A stretch of DNA of 58,396 nt. Origin: an uncultured Lachnospiraceae bacterium (GTDB taxonomy: Bacteria; Bacillota; Clostridia; Lachnospirales; Lachnospiraceae). Position numbers and translations under genes: made by a program. Below the pieces are notes generated by a model. It was not told the origin of the DNA, did no database searches, and saw only the letters and a list, made by a program, of their open reading frames with translations. Where the stretch lies: NCBI GenBank assembly GCA_910584785.1, contig CAJUDX010000008.1, positions 14,384 through 72,779 of the forward strand, in the 5' to 3' direction. Shown here piece after piece: positions 24,385-32,322 of the stretch (position 1 is its first letter; each line of letters starts with the position of its first letter).

Positions 24385-25701
24385 ATGAGAAAAAATCAAC
24401 ACAGAAATCAAAGTAAAGCGGCTAAGCTCTGCCTGATTACCATTGCTGTGATTTCCCTTACTTCCTGCATGGTAAGACAGGATTCCCTGCAAAATTTAAT
24501 TATGGATGAAGAAATGAAAACCGATGTGGTTAACTTGTTTGGGCCGATGGAGAAATCCATTCCCAATGGCGTTAATACAGCCAGAAGTGCTTTTGATATG
24601 ACCATTTTTGCGGCAGAGGAAAAATGGAACTTATCAGTGGAGTACCGAACCTATACTGCGGAAAACTACCAGGAAAAAACCTATGATGATGTAACCTTGG
24701 ATCGGGTGAGAAATCGTATGGATGATCTATATTTATTGAATCCTGATACGATTCAAATACTGGGGGCAGAGGGCAGGCTTTTAGATTTGTCAATCTTAGA
24801 GAGTGCAAAAAACCTGCGGGATGTGGTGAAAATGGCGAATACGGTTGATGGAAAGCTGGTTGCCATTCCCCAGGAGATTGTTGTGCATGGTTTATTTGTC
24901 AATCAGGATATGTTTGAACAATATAACTTAGAACTTCCCCATACGCCGGAGGAGTTTCTGGAATGTTGCAGAGTATTTAAAGAGAATGGGATAGAAACGC
25001 CAGTGGGAGCCAACCGCTGGTGGCTGGAAAACTTTGTTTTTGCCCTGGCTTATGCCGATCTTTATAATGGAGGTACAGCTGAAGAGGAGATAGAGGCGCT
25101 TAATTGTGGAGAAAAAAAATACAGTGATTACCTGCGTCCCGGTTTTATGTTTCTTAAGGAATTGATGGATAAGGGCTATGTTGATGCAGAGACAGCCTAT
25201 ACGTATGAAGCGATTGAAGGGGAAGGACCAGATTTTCTCGCGCAGAAAACGCCGATTGTTATGGCCTACTGGGGGGCGGCAAATACAGTTACCGCTTACG
25301 GTGCCCCGGATTTTACGATGAAGGTCATTGGATTTCCCAGCAGCCGGGGTCAGATGCCGGTTATTTCCATGACAGGTTATGGCATCGTGGCTGATGCTGA
25401 AAACAGGGAAAATACAATAAAAGTCCTTGATTCTATTTTGTCCGATGAATCACTGCAGGTTTATTCGGAAAAGAACAGGGTAATATCTCCTTCAAAAAAT
25501 GTTGAGGTAGAATGTATTCCGGCATTGCAGCCATTGAATAACCGGGTAAAGGAAAATATTTATGTTCTTGGGTCGAATGCGGGAATGAAGCTGGAGCAGT
25601 GGGGAAACGTCTGTATACTGGTGCGTAACCTGATGAGCGGGGCTACCGTAGATGAGTGTATGGAGGAACTTGACCGTTTGCAGGAGGAGACATTGAAATA
25701 G
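24385..25701 (+). CDS. extracellular solute-binding lipoprotein (family 1-like)
   Basis: The 438-residue lipoprotein has a basic N-terminus, a hydrophobic segment and lipobox LTSC (about residues 27-30). The mature part resembles extracellular sugar- or spermidine-type binding proteins (VAIPQEIVVHGLFVNQDMF, LPHTPEEFLECCRVFKENG, PIVMAYWGAANTV). No permease or ATPase accompanies it; instead it follows a hybrid histidine kinase. It probably acts as a ligand-presenting accessory sensor. AAAGGA lies 7 bases before the ATG. It is the last gene before a terminator. Confidence 0.85.
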   Translation: MRKNQHRNQSKAAKLCLITIAVISLTSCMVRQDSLQNLIMDEEMKTDVVNLFGPMEKSIPNGVNTARSAFDMTIFAAEEKWNLSVEYRTYTAENYQEKTYDDVTLDRVRNRMDDLYLLNPDTIQILGAEGRLLDLSILESAKNLRDVVKMANTVDGKLVAIPQEIVVHGLFVNQDMFEQYNLELPHTPEEFLECCRVFKENGIETPVGANRWWLENFVFALAYADLYNGGTAEEEIEALNCGEKKYSDYLRPGFMFLKELMDKGYVDAETAYTYEAIEGEGPDFLAQKTPIVMAYWGAANTVTAYGAPDFTMKVIGFPSSRGQMPVISMTGYGIVADAENRENTIKVLDSILSDESLQVYSEKNRVISPSKNVEVECIPALQPLNNRVKENIYVLGSNAGMKLEQWGNVCILVRNLMSGATVDECMEELDRLQEETLK

Positions 25702-25783
25702 TGCTGGATGTAATAACGATAAGAAATGCATTTGAGTTTAGGCTAAATCAGGCAAGGTAAATAAAGATACTTCAAGGTACATG

Positions 25784-25823
25784 AAAACGAGGCTGTCACT
25801 TCCCTGCGTCAGCCCCGTTTTTT
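25784..25823 (+). terminator. rho-independent terminator after binding protein gene
   Basis: AAAACGAGGCTG (25784-25795) pairs, with one mismatch, with CAGCCCCGTTTT, followed by more T residues. Confidence 0.82.
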
Positions 25824-25858
25824 GTGTCATAGAAAATTGTGTTTGTAAGTTCGGCGAC

Positions 25859-26482
25859 TTATGCTTCGTTCTGCTTGTAATAGTCGTCAAACAGTTTGTT
25901 AACTGCGGACTGGGTCTCACCGCAGATTCCCGGAAGAGAACCGCCCCAGGCATCTTCTGCCTGCTTAAAGCCTTTTTCTACAGCATCCTGCATTTTCTTC
26001 ATCTTATCCGGGTCATCGCCAGCTAAAGCCTTGGCAAAATCAAAGATACGCTCAGATGTCTGCTTTACACCCCAGTAGCCGTCCTCAGAGATGGCAGCTT
26101 CAGCTTCAGCCTTAGTCTTTGCATCTACAGTGAAGTTTCCGCTGGCAATCTGCTTCCAGAAATCATCGCCCTTTGCTGCGGTAATTCCCTGCTTCTCGAA
26201 AGTTCTCATCATCATATTAGTGAAGCGGGACATCTGGTTGTCTAAATCATCCTTTAAGCTCTTTACCAGATCTGCACGCTCTGCATCGGTCATCTTTGTG
26301 GTAACCTTAGCTTCTGCGCTGATTTCCACCCGGTCGGTATCCGGTTTTTTAACGTCGGCAGCAGCAGCCTCTGTCTTAGTGGTGTCTGCTGGCTGTGCAT
26401 TAACAGCGGCAACAGGTGCAGAGGTATATGCACCAACACTCTGTGCATACTGGCTGATTGCTGGGTTCTGATTTACTTGCAT
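25859..26482 (-). CDS. conserved-looking protein of unknown function, probably abundant
   Basis: I do not recognise a named family for this 207-residue protein. The N-terminus (residues 1-45) is Ala/Gln/Thr-rich and probably disordered. DRVEISAEAK (about 50-59) resembles motifs in FlgM-like and flagellar-associated proteins but no other FlgM feature is visible. The rest is helical and charged, with a conserved-looking end GICGETQSAVNKLFDDYYKQ. There is no signal peptide or membrane helix. A perfect AGGAGG RBS and optimised codons suggest high expression. It lies downstream of a polysaccharide deacetylase gene on the same strand, with a 160-base gap. Confidence 0.75.
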   Translation of the reverse strand: MQVNQNPAISQYAQSVGAYTSAPVAAVNAQPADTTKTEAAAADVKKPDTDRVEISAEAKVTTKMTDAERADLVKSLKDDLDNQMSRFTNMMMRTFEKQGITAAKGDDFWKQIASGNFTVDAKTKAEAEAAISEDGYWGVKQTSERIFDFAKALAGDDPDKMKKMQDAVEKGFKQAEDAWGGSLPGICGETQSAVNKLFDDYYKQNEA

Positions 26483-26643
26483 GATATTCCTCCTTTTTTA
26501 CGCGAAATTTTCTTTTAAAAGTTGCGTCTATTACCTATATCGGCATTTTCAGGAAAAAAATAAAGAGTTCTCGCAGCAGGTGGAAAAAAATTAGCCTGGA
26601 CAGTATTGCATTTAGACGGCGGAAATGAATGTTCAAACATGCG

Positions 26644-27858
26644 CTAACGTATGCTGTAATAGAGCTGTCCGGCATTTAAAGATATTCCCCGGTAATAGGC
26701 CAGTTCGCTGACGGTTACTAACTGAAAGCCCTGTGCAGTAAGGGCAGGTACTAATGTTTCTGTAGCTGCTGCAGTAGAGGAATAAAGCTCATGCATTAAA
26801 ATAATATCGCCGTCTTTAACCTTGCCCAGTACGGCATTAACCGTGGACTGCGCGTTTTTAGTTTTCCAGTCATTGGTATCAATATTCCACATAATCATGG
26901 GCATCCCTGTACTGGAAAGCACGGTATTGTTTTTATTTCCGCCGGGAAGCCGCATCAGTGTAGGACGAACCCCAGATACTGACTGGATAATATCGTTGCA
27001 GGCATTGACCTGAGCATGAATTTGTGAAGCCCCTAATTTTTTTAAGTTAGGATGATCCTGTGTGTGATTAGCTACTTCGAATCCTTCCCTTGCCATGCGC
27101 TGTACTTCTGTACTGTAAGAAGGAACACGGTTTCCTACCATAAAGAAGGTACATTTGCCGCCATATTGGTTCATAACATCCATAATTCGATTTCCAACAG
27201 GGGCATAAGGTCCATCATCATAGGTAAGTGCAATCATTGGTTTGGACGGATCTAGGGCACGTATTCCTGCAGGAAGGTTTTGAGCCTGTTGTGCAGGCTG
27301 TTCCTGAGGAGGCTGTTCCTGAACCGGCGGTAAGGCGTTAGTGTCGGCAGGCTGTTCCTGAGGAGGCTGTTCCTGAACCGGTGGTAAGGCGTTAGTGTCG
27401 GCAGGCTGTTCCTGAGGAGGCTGTTCCTGAACTGGTGGCAGGGCGTTAGTGTCGGCAGGCTGTTCCTGAGGAGGCTGTTCCTGAACCGGTGGCAGGGCGT
27501 TAGTGTCGGCAGGCTGTTCCTGAGGAGGCTGTTCCTGAACTGGTGGTAAGGCGTTAGTGTCGGCAGGCTGTTCCTGAGGAGACTGTTCCTGAACTGGTGG
27601 TAAGGCGTTAGTGTCGGCAGGCTGTTCCTGAGGAGGCTGCTCTGCAGGCGGCAGGGCATTAACGTCAGTTTGTTCACCGGAAATATTTTCTGTTCCCGTG
27701 TTTGGCTGAGGTGTGTCGCTATGGGCAAATCCATTTTCATCAATTCGGATAACCTGTTTTACTGCTTCTGACATGAAATCTGCACCGTAAGTTGGCTGGA
27801 GCATGGTAAGACTGGCAAAGATTCCGGCAAGTAAAAGTGTTTTTAATCGCTTTTTCAT
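26644..27858 (-). CDS. secreted polysaccharide deacetylase with repeat stalk
   Basis: The 404-residue product has a signal peptide (MKKRLKTLLLAGIFASLTML, cleavage near TYG/AD), then a Pro/Gln/Glu-rich stalk made of six 18-residue repeats (core PPQEQPADTNALPPVQEQ). A NodB-type catalytic domain follows. Catalytic motifs are TYDDGP, NHTQDHPN, RLPGGNK and ILMHELY. It should deacetylate peptidoglycan GlcNAc or MurNAc, or another wall polymer, outside the membrane. The stalk may span the cell wall. No sortase motif is seen. The stalk repeats are nearly identical at DNA level, so copy number can vary. Confidence 0.92.
   Translation of the reverse strand: MKKRLKTLLLAGIFASLTMLQPTYGADFMSEAVKQVIRIDENGFAHSDTPQPNTGTENISGEQTDVNALPPAEQPPQEQPADTNALPPVQEQSPQEQPADTNALPPVQEQPPQEQPADTNALPPVQEQPPQEQPADTNALPPVQEQPPQEQPADTNALPPVQEQPPQEQPADTNALPPVQEQPPQEQPAQQAQNLPAGIRALDPSKPMIALTYDDGPYAPVGNRIMDVMNQYGGKCTFFMVGNRVPSYSTEVQRMAREGFEVANHTQDHPNLKKLGASQIHAQVNACNDIIQSVSGVRPTLMRLPGGNKNNTVLSSTGMPMIMWNIDTNDWKTKNAQSTVNAVLGKVKDGDIILMHELYSSTAAATETLVPALTAQGFQLVTVSELAYYRGISLNAGQLYYSIR
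27296..27640 (-). repeat. 54-bp coding tandem repeats in deacetylase stalk
   Basis: Six 54-bp units (27296-27619) plus a partial unit, differing by a few substitutions (for example CCGGCGG, CCGGTGG or CTGGTGG). Each encodes 18 residues. Reading-frame length makes copy-number change neutral for the frame. Confidence 0.92.
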
Positions 27859-28027
27859 TAAATTTTTCCCCTTTTCTATGTAGTATTTTTTTGCTGCAGT
27901 CAGGTAGTGCTTACTGGCATACAGCTCTTATTATTGTACACAAAACAGCGGGAAGAAACAAGTTAAGATTTGCGAAATATTTTATCTTGCTGACTGTGTT
28001 TTATTATGTATTTTATTATATGTTTGA

Positions 28028-28138
28028 TTATGGCTTAATGAGTGCAATTGCCGATATGATAATCACCAGCAAAATGGCGAAGATAAAAATTTTACGAATT
28101 ACTTTTGCCGGAAGGTAAATGGCCATAGAACTTTCCAT
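28028..28138 (-). CDS. small single-pass membrane protein (candidate)
   Basis: A 36-codon frame encodes a short N-terminus (MESSMAIYLPAKVIRK) followed by a hydrophobic helix rich in Ile and Leu and ends ALIKP. A second ATG at 28126 would give 32 residues. AGGG lies 5 bases before the first ATG. It is on the same strand as the PHP gene, 61 bases downstream. Support is limited to the frame, its hydrophobic pattern and a modest RBS. Confidence 0.35.
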   Translation of the reverse strand: MESSMAIYLPAKVIRKIFIFAILLVIIISAIALIKP

Positions 28139-28199
28139 GTTGCCCTATCCCGGCGGCAGACTAATCCGAATCTTTCACCTGCGCCTTTAAGATGGTCTC

Positions 28200-28919
28200 C
28201 TAAACCCTTGTCTGCAGCGCCCGGATAATTCCCTCCGCACTTTTTTCCTCCGCCAAAAGAGTAAGCCCCGGCTCGTGGATGTGTTCCAGATAGTGCGCAT
28301 CGGAATTACTGATAATCCTGCACCCTTCCAAATAAGGATTATCTTTCTTAAGCCCATGGAGTTTTGTCAAATCCTTCACTTCCGCTGTGACAAACTGACT
28401 GTCCGGCGGAATAAATCCTAAGTTGGCAATCAGGCTGTTCGCTGTTTTATCCACATGTGCCGGAAACATCACCCCGTCAAATATTCGCACCAGTTCCCAA
28501 AGTCCGTCAAAGGAAATCTCGGTCGCATTGATCAATAAATTCGGAAACGTCCCACAGATATGATCCTCCAGGTCATAAATCAGCTGCTGCCCAAAAATCT
28601 CTTCCTTATTTGGAAATGCCATTAATTTTTTCTCAACCAGCCGATCAAACTCCATCGCTGCTTCCAGATGAGGAAACAGGCAAACCGCGTGAACCTCTTC
28701 CGAAGTGTTAATCTCCATCCCCGGCACCGCCAAAATCCCGTACTCTTTCGCCGCTGCAAGAACCGCCGGACAGTTCTTGCAGGAATTATGATCCGTCACG
28801 GCAATGACATCCAACCCCAAAAGTGCCGCCATTCCCACGATATTTGCCGGAGTCATATCATTATCTCCGCAGGGGGAAAGGCAGGAATGAAGGTGAAGAT
28901 CGTAGCTGAGATTTATCAT
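28200..28919 (-). CDS. PHP domain phosphoesterase
   Basis: The 239-residue product has PHP metal-binding motifs: DLHLHSCLSPCG (HxH), VTDHNSCKN, PGMEINTSEEVHAVCL, FPAHVDK and SNSDAHYLEH. It is a metal-dependent phosphoesterase of the TrpH/PHP kind. It overlaps the upstream DRTGG gene by 4 bases and is the last gene of the hydrogenase-associated minus operon. Its place there suggests a linked regulatory or maintenance role; the substrate is unknown. Confidence 0.88.
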   Translation of the reverse strand: MINLSYDLHLHSCLSPCGDNDMTPANIVGMAALLGLDVIAVTDHNSCKNCPAVLAAAKEYGILAVPGMEINTSEEVHAVCLFPHLEAAMEFDRLVEKKLMAFPNKEEIFGQQLIYDLEDHICGTFPNLLINATEISFDGLWELVRIFDGVMFPAHVDKTANSLIANLGFIPPDSQFVTAEVKDLTKLHGLKKDNPYLEGCRIISNSDAHYLEHIHEPGLTLLAEEKSAEGIIRALQTRV

Positions 28920-29251
28920 AATGTAAGCCTCTCATGAATTGCCAGGGCTGCTTCAAAAATCGGAAGTTCTGTTTTGAATACCGTAATTCCCTGCATCTTT
29001 GCTTTATTTGCCGCTGTAGCGTCCAGGGGAACTCCCTCCGCCATAATTACGCATGCCGCGTCTGCTAGGGAAGCCACAGCCAGGGTATTCATGTTTCCCA
29101 TCACCGTCACCCAGGCGCATCCCGAAGGCGCCCTGCCCATAGCCACACTCAGTAAATCACAGCAAAAGCATTTGGTGATTTCCCGATCCATTTCATCTCC
29201 CTCATTTTCCAGCGCGAATAATCCGCTGTCTGCCAGATCTTGAACTGTCAT
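28916..29251 (-). CDS. DRTGG-like domain protein
   Basis: The 111-residue product resembles DRTGG domain proteins (SVAMGRAPSGCAWVTVMGNM, ADAACVIMAEGVPLD). This domain occurs in HPr kinase N-termini and in small proteins beside clostridial hydrogenase genes. There is no catalytic site. Four bases overlap the PHP gene, and 92 bases separate it from the hydrogenase-like gene upstream. A second DRTGG protein lies at 31154. It may bind a nucleotide or redox ligand. Confidence 0.7.
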   Translation of the reverse strand: MTVQDLADSGLFALENEGDEMDREITKCFCCDLLSVAMGRAPSGCAWVTVMGNMNTLAVASLADAACVIMAEGVPLDATAANKAKMQGITVFKTELPIFEAALAIHERLTL

Positions 29252-29343
29252 TGTGTTCCCTCCTCGAATTTAAAATGATATAAAGTATGTATTGAACGTG
29301 TCCGTGCACTAGTGTCTTGACTGAATATAATACGGTCAAGACA

Positions 29344-30732
29344 CTAGCCTTCGTCATCTGTTCGATCCAAAATACTCATTTCGCTGGATATCCTCTGGAT
29401 ATATTCCTTTAACAGCCGCAGGGTTTCCTTCCCGTCGGTATCCCCGCTGGCTAAATCATCTGCCAGTATCGATACTTCCTCCGATAATTTATGAAGGTTT
29501 TCCCTGAGGTAATATACGCAGTCCGTTTCCTGTGCATCCCCCCGCACGATATCTTCCGCCAATGCCTTACAGGTAGGCGCACCGCACGACCCGCAGTCCA
29601 GCCCTGGGAGTTTTTTACACAGCCGTTCTACCTGGTTCAAACGCGAAAAACTTTCCATCATTGTATTGCCCAGGCGAAATACCGGCTCAAACTGCACCCC
29701 GGTTGTCCATGGGATAACATTCTCGGCTTCCTGACTCATATGGGTTCGGGCTACCGGCATATAGCGCCGCAGGCGCTTTAACTTTACTTCCGCCACATAG
29801 GGATTTTCTACAGCTAAAATGCCGCCCACACATCCCCCGTTGCACGCATTGAGTTCGACAAATTCCAGGTTGGTAAATTTCTGATCTTCCAGGTCTTCCA
29901 GCACGCGGATAACATTTTCAATTCCGTCTGCGGCTAAGTAGCTTTCAGAAAGAAGTCCGCTTGATTCTCCGCCGCTCCTTCCCCAGCTGATGCCTATTTT
30001 CCCGGATGTCCCAAGTTCCGGGTAGTCATTTCCCACGGCTTTCATTCGGGAGAGAAGTTGAGGATAAACGTCCTTTATTGCAAGTACGGCATCCACTTCG
30101 CTGCGTTCATTGCCCAGGGGGGCACGGACGTAAGTAACTTTGGACGGGCAGGGGGAGATAAAGAAGATGCCGATTTTTTCCCTGGGGAGCCCGGTTTTTT
30201 TCAGAGCTTTTTTCGCCGCCAGCATAGCAGCAATTTCTATCGGCGGGTTTAGGGGGAGCATGTGGGAGATCAGGTTGGGGAAACGCACGCGGATTAAGCG
30301 GACGACGGAGGGGCAGGCGGTGCTGATAATCGGGAACTGATCTTTGTGTTCCGTCATATAGGCCCTTGTCGCTTCCGAGGCCAGTTCTGCGCCGGCACTT
30401 ACTTCAAATACATCGTCAAATCCCATTAAGAGCAGGGCATTTAAAACGATGTTGACGTCCTCAAGGTTGTTAAACTGGCTGTACAGGCTGGGGGCGGGGA
30501 GGGCTACGGTGTATTCGTATTTTTTCATCTCCTCCAGCTTGTCATAAATTGCATATTTGGCATGGTGCGGGCAGACCCGGATACATTCTCCGCAGTCGAT
30601 GCAGAATTTACTGTTTATCTGGGCCTTTCCGTTCCGCACCCGGATTGCCTCCGTCGGACAGCGCTTGATGCAGTTGATGCAGCCCTTGCATAAAGCGGGA
30701 TCTAAACGGACAGAATGATAAAATTTATCCAT
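29344..30732 (-). CDS. [FeFe]-hydrogenase-like protein with ferredoxin and Fe-S domains
   Basis: The 462-residue protein begins with a 2[4Fe-4S] ferredoxin domain (CKGCINCIKRCP, CIDCGECIRVCP). A hydrogenase large-subunit-like domain follows with variant H-cluster motifs STACPSVV, ISPCPSK and ELNACNGGCVGG. A C-terminal Fe-S domain (LDCGSCGAPTCKALAEDIV) and a helical tail come last. The first motif departs from the TSC(C/S)P of catalytic enzymes and PCPSK lacks the usual following Glu. It resembles HfsB/HydS-type accessory or sensory hydrogenases. Its start shares a base with the upstream HATPase stop, indicating coupling. Enzymatic H2 activity is uncertain. Confidence 0.85.
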   Translation of the reverse strand: MDKFYHSVRLDPALCKGCINCIKRCPTEAIRVRNGKAQINSKFCIDCGECIRVCPHHAKYAIYDKLEEMKKYEYTVALPAPSLYSQFNNLEDVNIVLNALLLMGFDDVFEVSAGAELASEATRAYMTEHKDQFPIISTACPSVVRLIRVRFPNLISHMLPLNPPIEIAAMLAAKKALKKTGLPREKIGIFFISPCPSKVTYVRAPLGNERSEVDAVLAIKDVYPQLLSRMKAVGNDYPELGTSGKIGISWGRSGGESSGLLSESYLAADGIENVIRVLEDLEDQKFTNLEFVELNACNGGCVGGILAVENPYVAEVKLKRLRRYMPVARTHMSQEAENVIPWTTGVQFEPVFRLGNTMMESFSRLNQVERLCKKLPGLDCGSCGAPTCKALAEDIVRGDAQETDCVYYLRENLHKLSEEVSILADDLASGDTDGKETLRLLKEYIQRISSEMSILDRTDDEG

Positions 30733-31151
30733 TAAATATTCACCACCATTGTTATTTTTGTACCTACGCCGAGATGGGTTTCCACCTCCATTTCGTCGGT
30801 GTATTTTTTCATATTGGGGAGGCCCATGCCTGCGCCAAAGCCTAAGGAGCGGACTTCGTCGGGGGCCGTGGAGTAGCCGGCCTGCATGGCCAGATCCACA
30901 TCGGGGATTCCCGGACCTACGTCGTCTAAGATCATGACGATTTTTTCCGGTGTGATTTCTACCCGGATTTTACCGCCATTGGCATGAATGACCATGTTGA
31001 TTTCGCCTTCGTACATGGCGATAGCGACCTTGCGGATGGCTTCGGGTCCTACGCCCATCTGCTTCAGCTTCTTTTTTACGTCGCTGCTGGCTTCACCGGC
31101 ACGGGTAAAATCGTCCGGGGAAATGTCATAGGTTAAACAAATTGCTTCCAT
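30732..31151 (-). CDS. HATPase domain protein (RsbW-like serine kinase fold)
   Basis: The 139-residue single-domain GHKL ATPase shows N-box KVAIAMYEGEINMVIHA, G1 ILDDVGPGIPD and G2 SLGFGAGMGLPNMK. Proteins of this size act as anti-sigma factors or serine kinases (RsbW/SpoIIAB). It starts 3 bases after the upstream DRTGG gene on the minus strand and overlaps the hydrogenase-like gene by one base. No anti-anti-sigma partner is present in the cluster, so its partner could be one of the DRTGG proteins. Confidence 0.85.
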   Translation of the reverse strand: MEAICLTYDISPDDFTRAGEASSDVKKKLKQMGVGPEAIRKVAIAMYEGEINMVIHANGGKIRVEITPEKIVMILDDVGPGIPDVDLAMQAGYSTAPDEVRSLGFGAGMGLPNMKKYTDEMEVETHLGVGTKITMVVNI

Positions 31152-31153
31152 AC

Positions 31154-31501
31154 TTAAATGGCACCTCCTCTCAGCCCGGCAGAATAGAGCATACCGCAGG
31201 CGGAAAACATGCGGTGTCCTGTTGCCAGAACAACGAGATCGCGATCCTTTGCCATTTCGATAATGGAATCATCCGGTTTTTTCCCGCGGACGAAGATCAG
31301 GCAGACGATATCTAACATTTCCGCGGTTCGGATAACCTGGGGATTACACAGTCCGGTGAGAAGTACAGAGTGATCTTTGGAAAATGCCAGGACGTCGCTC
31401 ATCATATCGGAACCACAGGCAGAACGAACCTCCTGATCTAATAAATCTTCTCCAGTAAGCACACGGGCTTTTAAAACATCCTTTACATCCTTTACGGTCA
31501 T
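31154..31501 (-). CDS. DRTGG-like domain protein
   Basis: The 115-residue product has DVLKARVLTGEDLLDQEVRS then ACGSDMMSDVLAF and LLTGLCNPQVIRTAEMLDI, typical of DRTGG domain proteins. It is the first gene of the minus-strand hydrogenase-associated operon. The ATG at 31501 follows GGAG by 8 bases; the frame extends to 31531 upstream of the RBS. Together with the HATPase and the second DRTGG protein it may form a redox-responsive regulatory set. Confidence 0.75.
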   Translation of the reverse strand: MTVKDVKDVLKARVLTGEDLLDQEVRSACGSDMMSDVLAFSKDHSVLLTGLCNPQVIRTAEMLDIVCLIFVRGKKPDDSIIEMAKDRDLVVLATGHRMFSACGMLYSAGLRGGAI

Positions 31502-31558
31502 AACTCGTTCTCCTTCCTTAAAATAATGCATTGTATACTATTAAAGATACCATTGAAA

Positions 31559-31575
31559 TTGTTAATAATCAACAA
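31559..31575. promoter_or_regulatory. Rex-like palindrome between divergent hydrogenase operons
   Basis: TTGTTAATAATCAACAA is a near-palindrome resembling the NADH-responsive Rex operator (TTGTTAAnnnnTTAACAA) but one base shorter. TTGTGCAA (about 31702) and TTGCACAA (about 31763) form a further inverted pair around the rightward promoter. Confidence 0.45.
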
Positions 31576-31732
31576 GATTTTTGCGTTAGTTTTTTCACAA
31601 ATAGATAAAATCAATAAAAAAATCAGGAAGAGGAAAAAATACACTAAAAATGGATAAATCCGGTAGCTTGTTCATATTCTTCTAAAAATAGTTTTTATTT
31701 TTTGTGCAAATTTTGAAAATGTGTAGCTTTTT

Positions 31733-31793
31733 TTGACGTTCCATGTTAGAATGTAGGTACATTGCACAAAGAATAGCCGCCGACGGCTTTTTT
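31733..31793 (+). promoter_or_regulatory. promoter region and 5' hairpin of the hydrogenase operon
   Basis: TTGACG (31733-31738) is a good -35; the -10 is imprecise (TACATT 31758-31763, 19-base spacer). AGCCG/CGGCT (31775-31779 and 31784-31788) followed by T residues forms a hairpin at the expected 5' end of the mRNA, 33 bases before the nuoE-like ATG. It looks like a terminator but is too close to the start site to be a normal one; mRNA stabilisation is likely. Confidence 0.5.
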
Positions 31794-31825
31794 CTAATGT
31801 CAATTCACTTAAGGAGGTTTTATTA

Positions 31826-32320
31826 ATGGCTTGCAAAAAACAAACAGTTCCGTTCTCCGGGACGAAGGAGCAGGAGGAGGCTTTAAAAAAAGTTATTCTT
31901 GAGCTCAAGGACACACAGGGCGCCCTGATGCCGATTATGCAGAAAGCCCAGGATATTTACGGGTATTTGCCGATAGAGGTGCAGACCATGATTTCCAACG
32001 AAACGGGAATCCCTTTGGAGAAAATTTATGGTGTGGCGACCTTCTATGCACAGTTTGCCCTTCAGCCAAAAGGAAAGTATAAGATTTCCGTCTGTCTGGG
32101 CACGGCATGTTATGTTAAGGGCTCTGGAAATATTTTCTCCAAGCTGGAAGAGTTACTGGGAATTACAAACGGGGAATGTACGCCGGATGGTAAGTTTTCC
32201 CTGGATTCCTGCCGGTGTGTGGGTGCCTGCGGGCTTGCTCCGGTTATGATGATTAACGGAGAAGTGTATGGTCGCCTGGTGCCGGAAGATATTCCTGGGA
32301 TTCTGGCTAAGTATAATTAA
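31826..32320 (+). CDS. NuoE-like [2Fe-2S] subunit of NADH-dependent hydrogenase (HydC-like)
   Basis: The 164-residue thioredoxin-like ferredoxin has the NuoE order: helical N-terminus, GVATFYAQF, then Cys ligands in SVCLGTACYVKGS and SCRCVGACGLAP. It carries electrons between the NuoF-like flavin subunit and the hydrogenase. AAGGAGG precedes the ATG. It is the first gene of a five-gene operon (31826-36898). Confidence 0.92.
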   Translation: MACKKQTVPFSGTKEQEEALKKVILELKDTQGALMPIMQKAQDIYGYLPIEVQTMISNETGIPLEKIYGVATFYAQFALQPKGKYKISVCLGTACYVKGSGNIFSKLEELLGITNGECTPDGKFSLDSCRCVGACGLAPVMMINGEVYGRLVPEDIPGILAKYN

Positions 32321-32322
32321 GG

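Noticed and set aside
27252..27743. 163-codon frame in the coding repeats of the deacetylase, second minus-strand frame
   Set aside because: Shadow of the 54-bp repeats; the NodB domain and signal peptide lie in the other frame.
27837..28118. 93-codon plus-strand frame in the 27859-28199 gap
   Set aside because: No RBS, overlaps the start of the deacetylase gene in antisense and looks like AT-rich noise; a small minus-strand membrane frame is the better candidate here.
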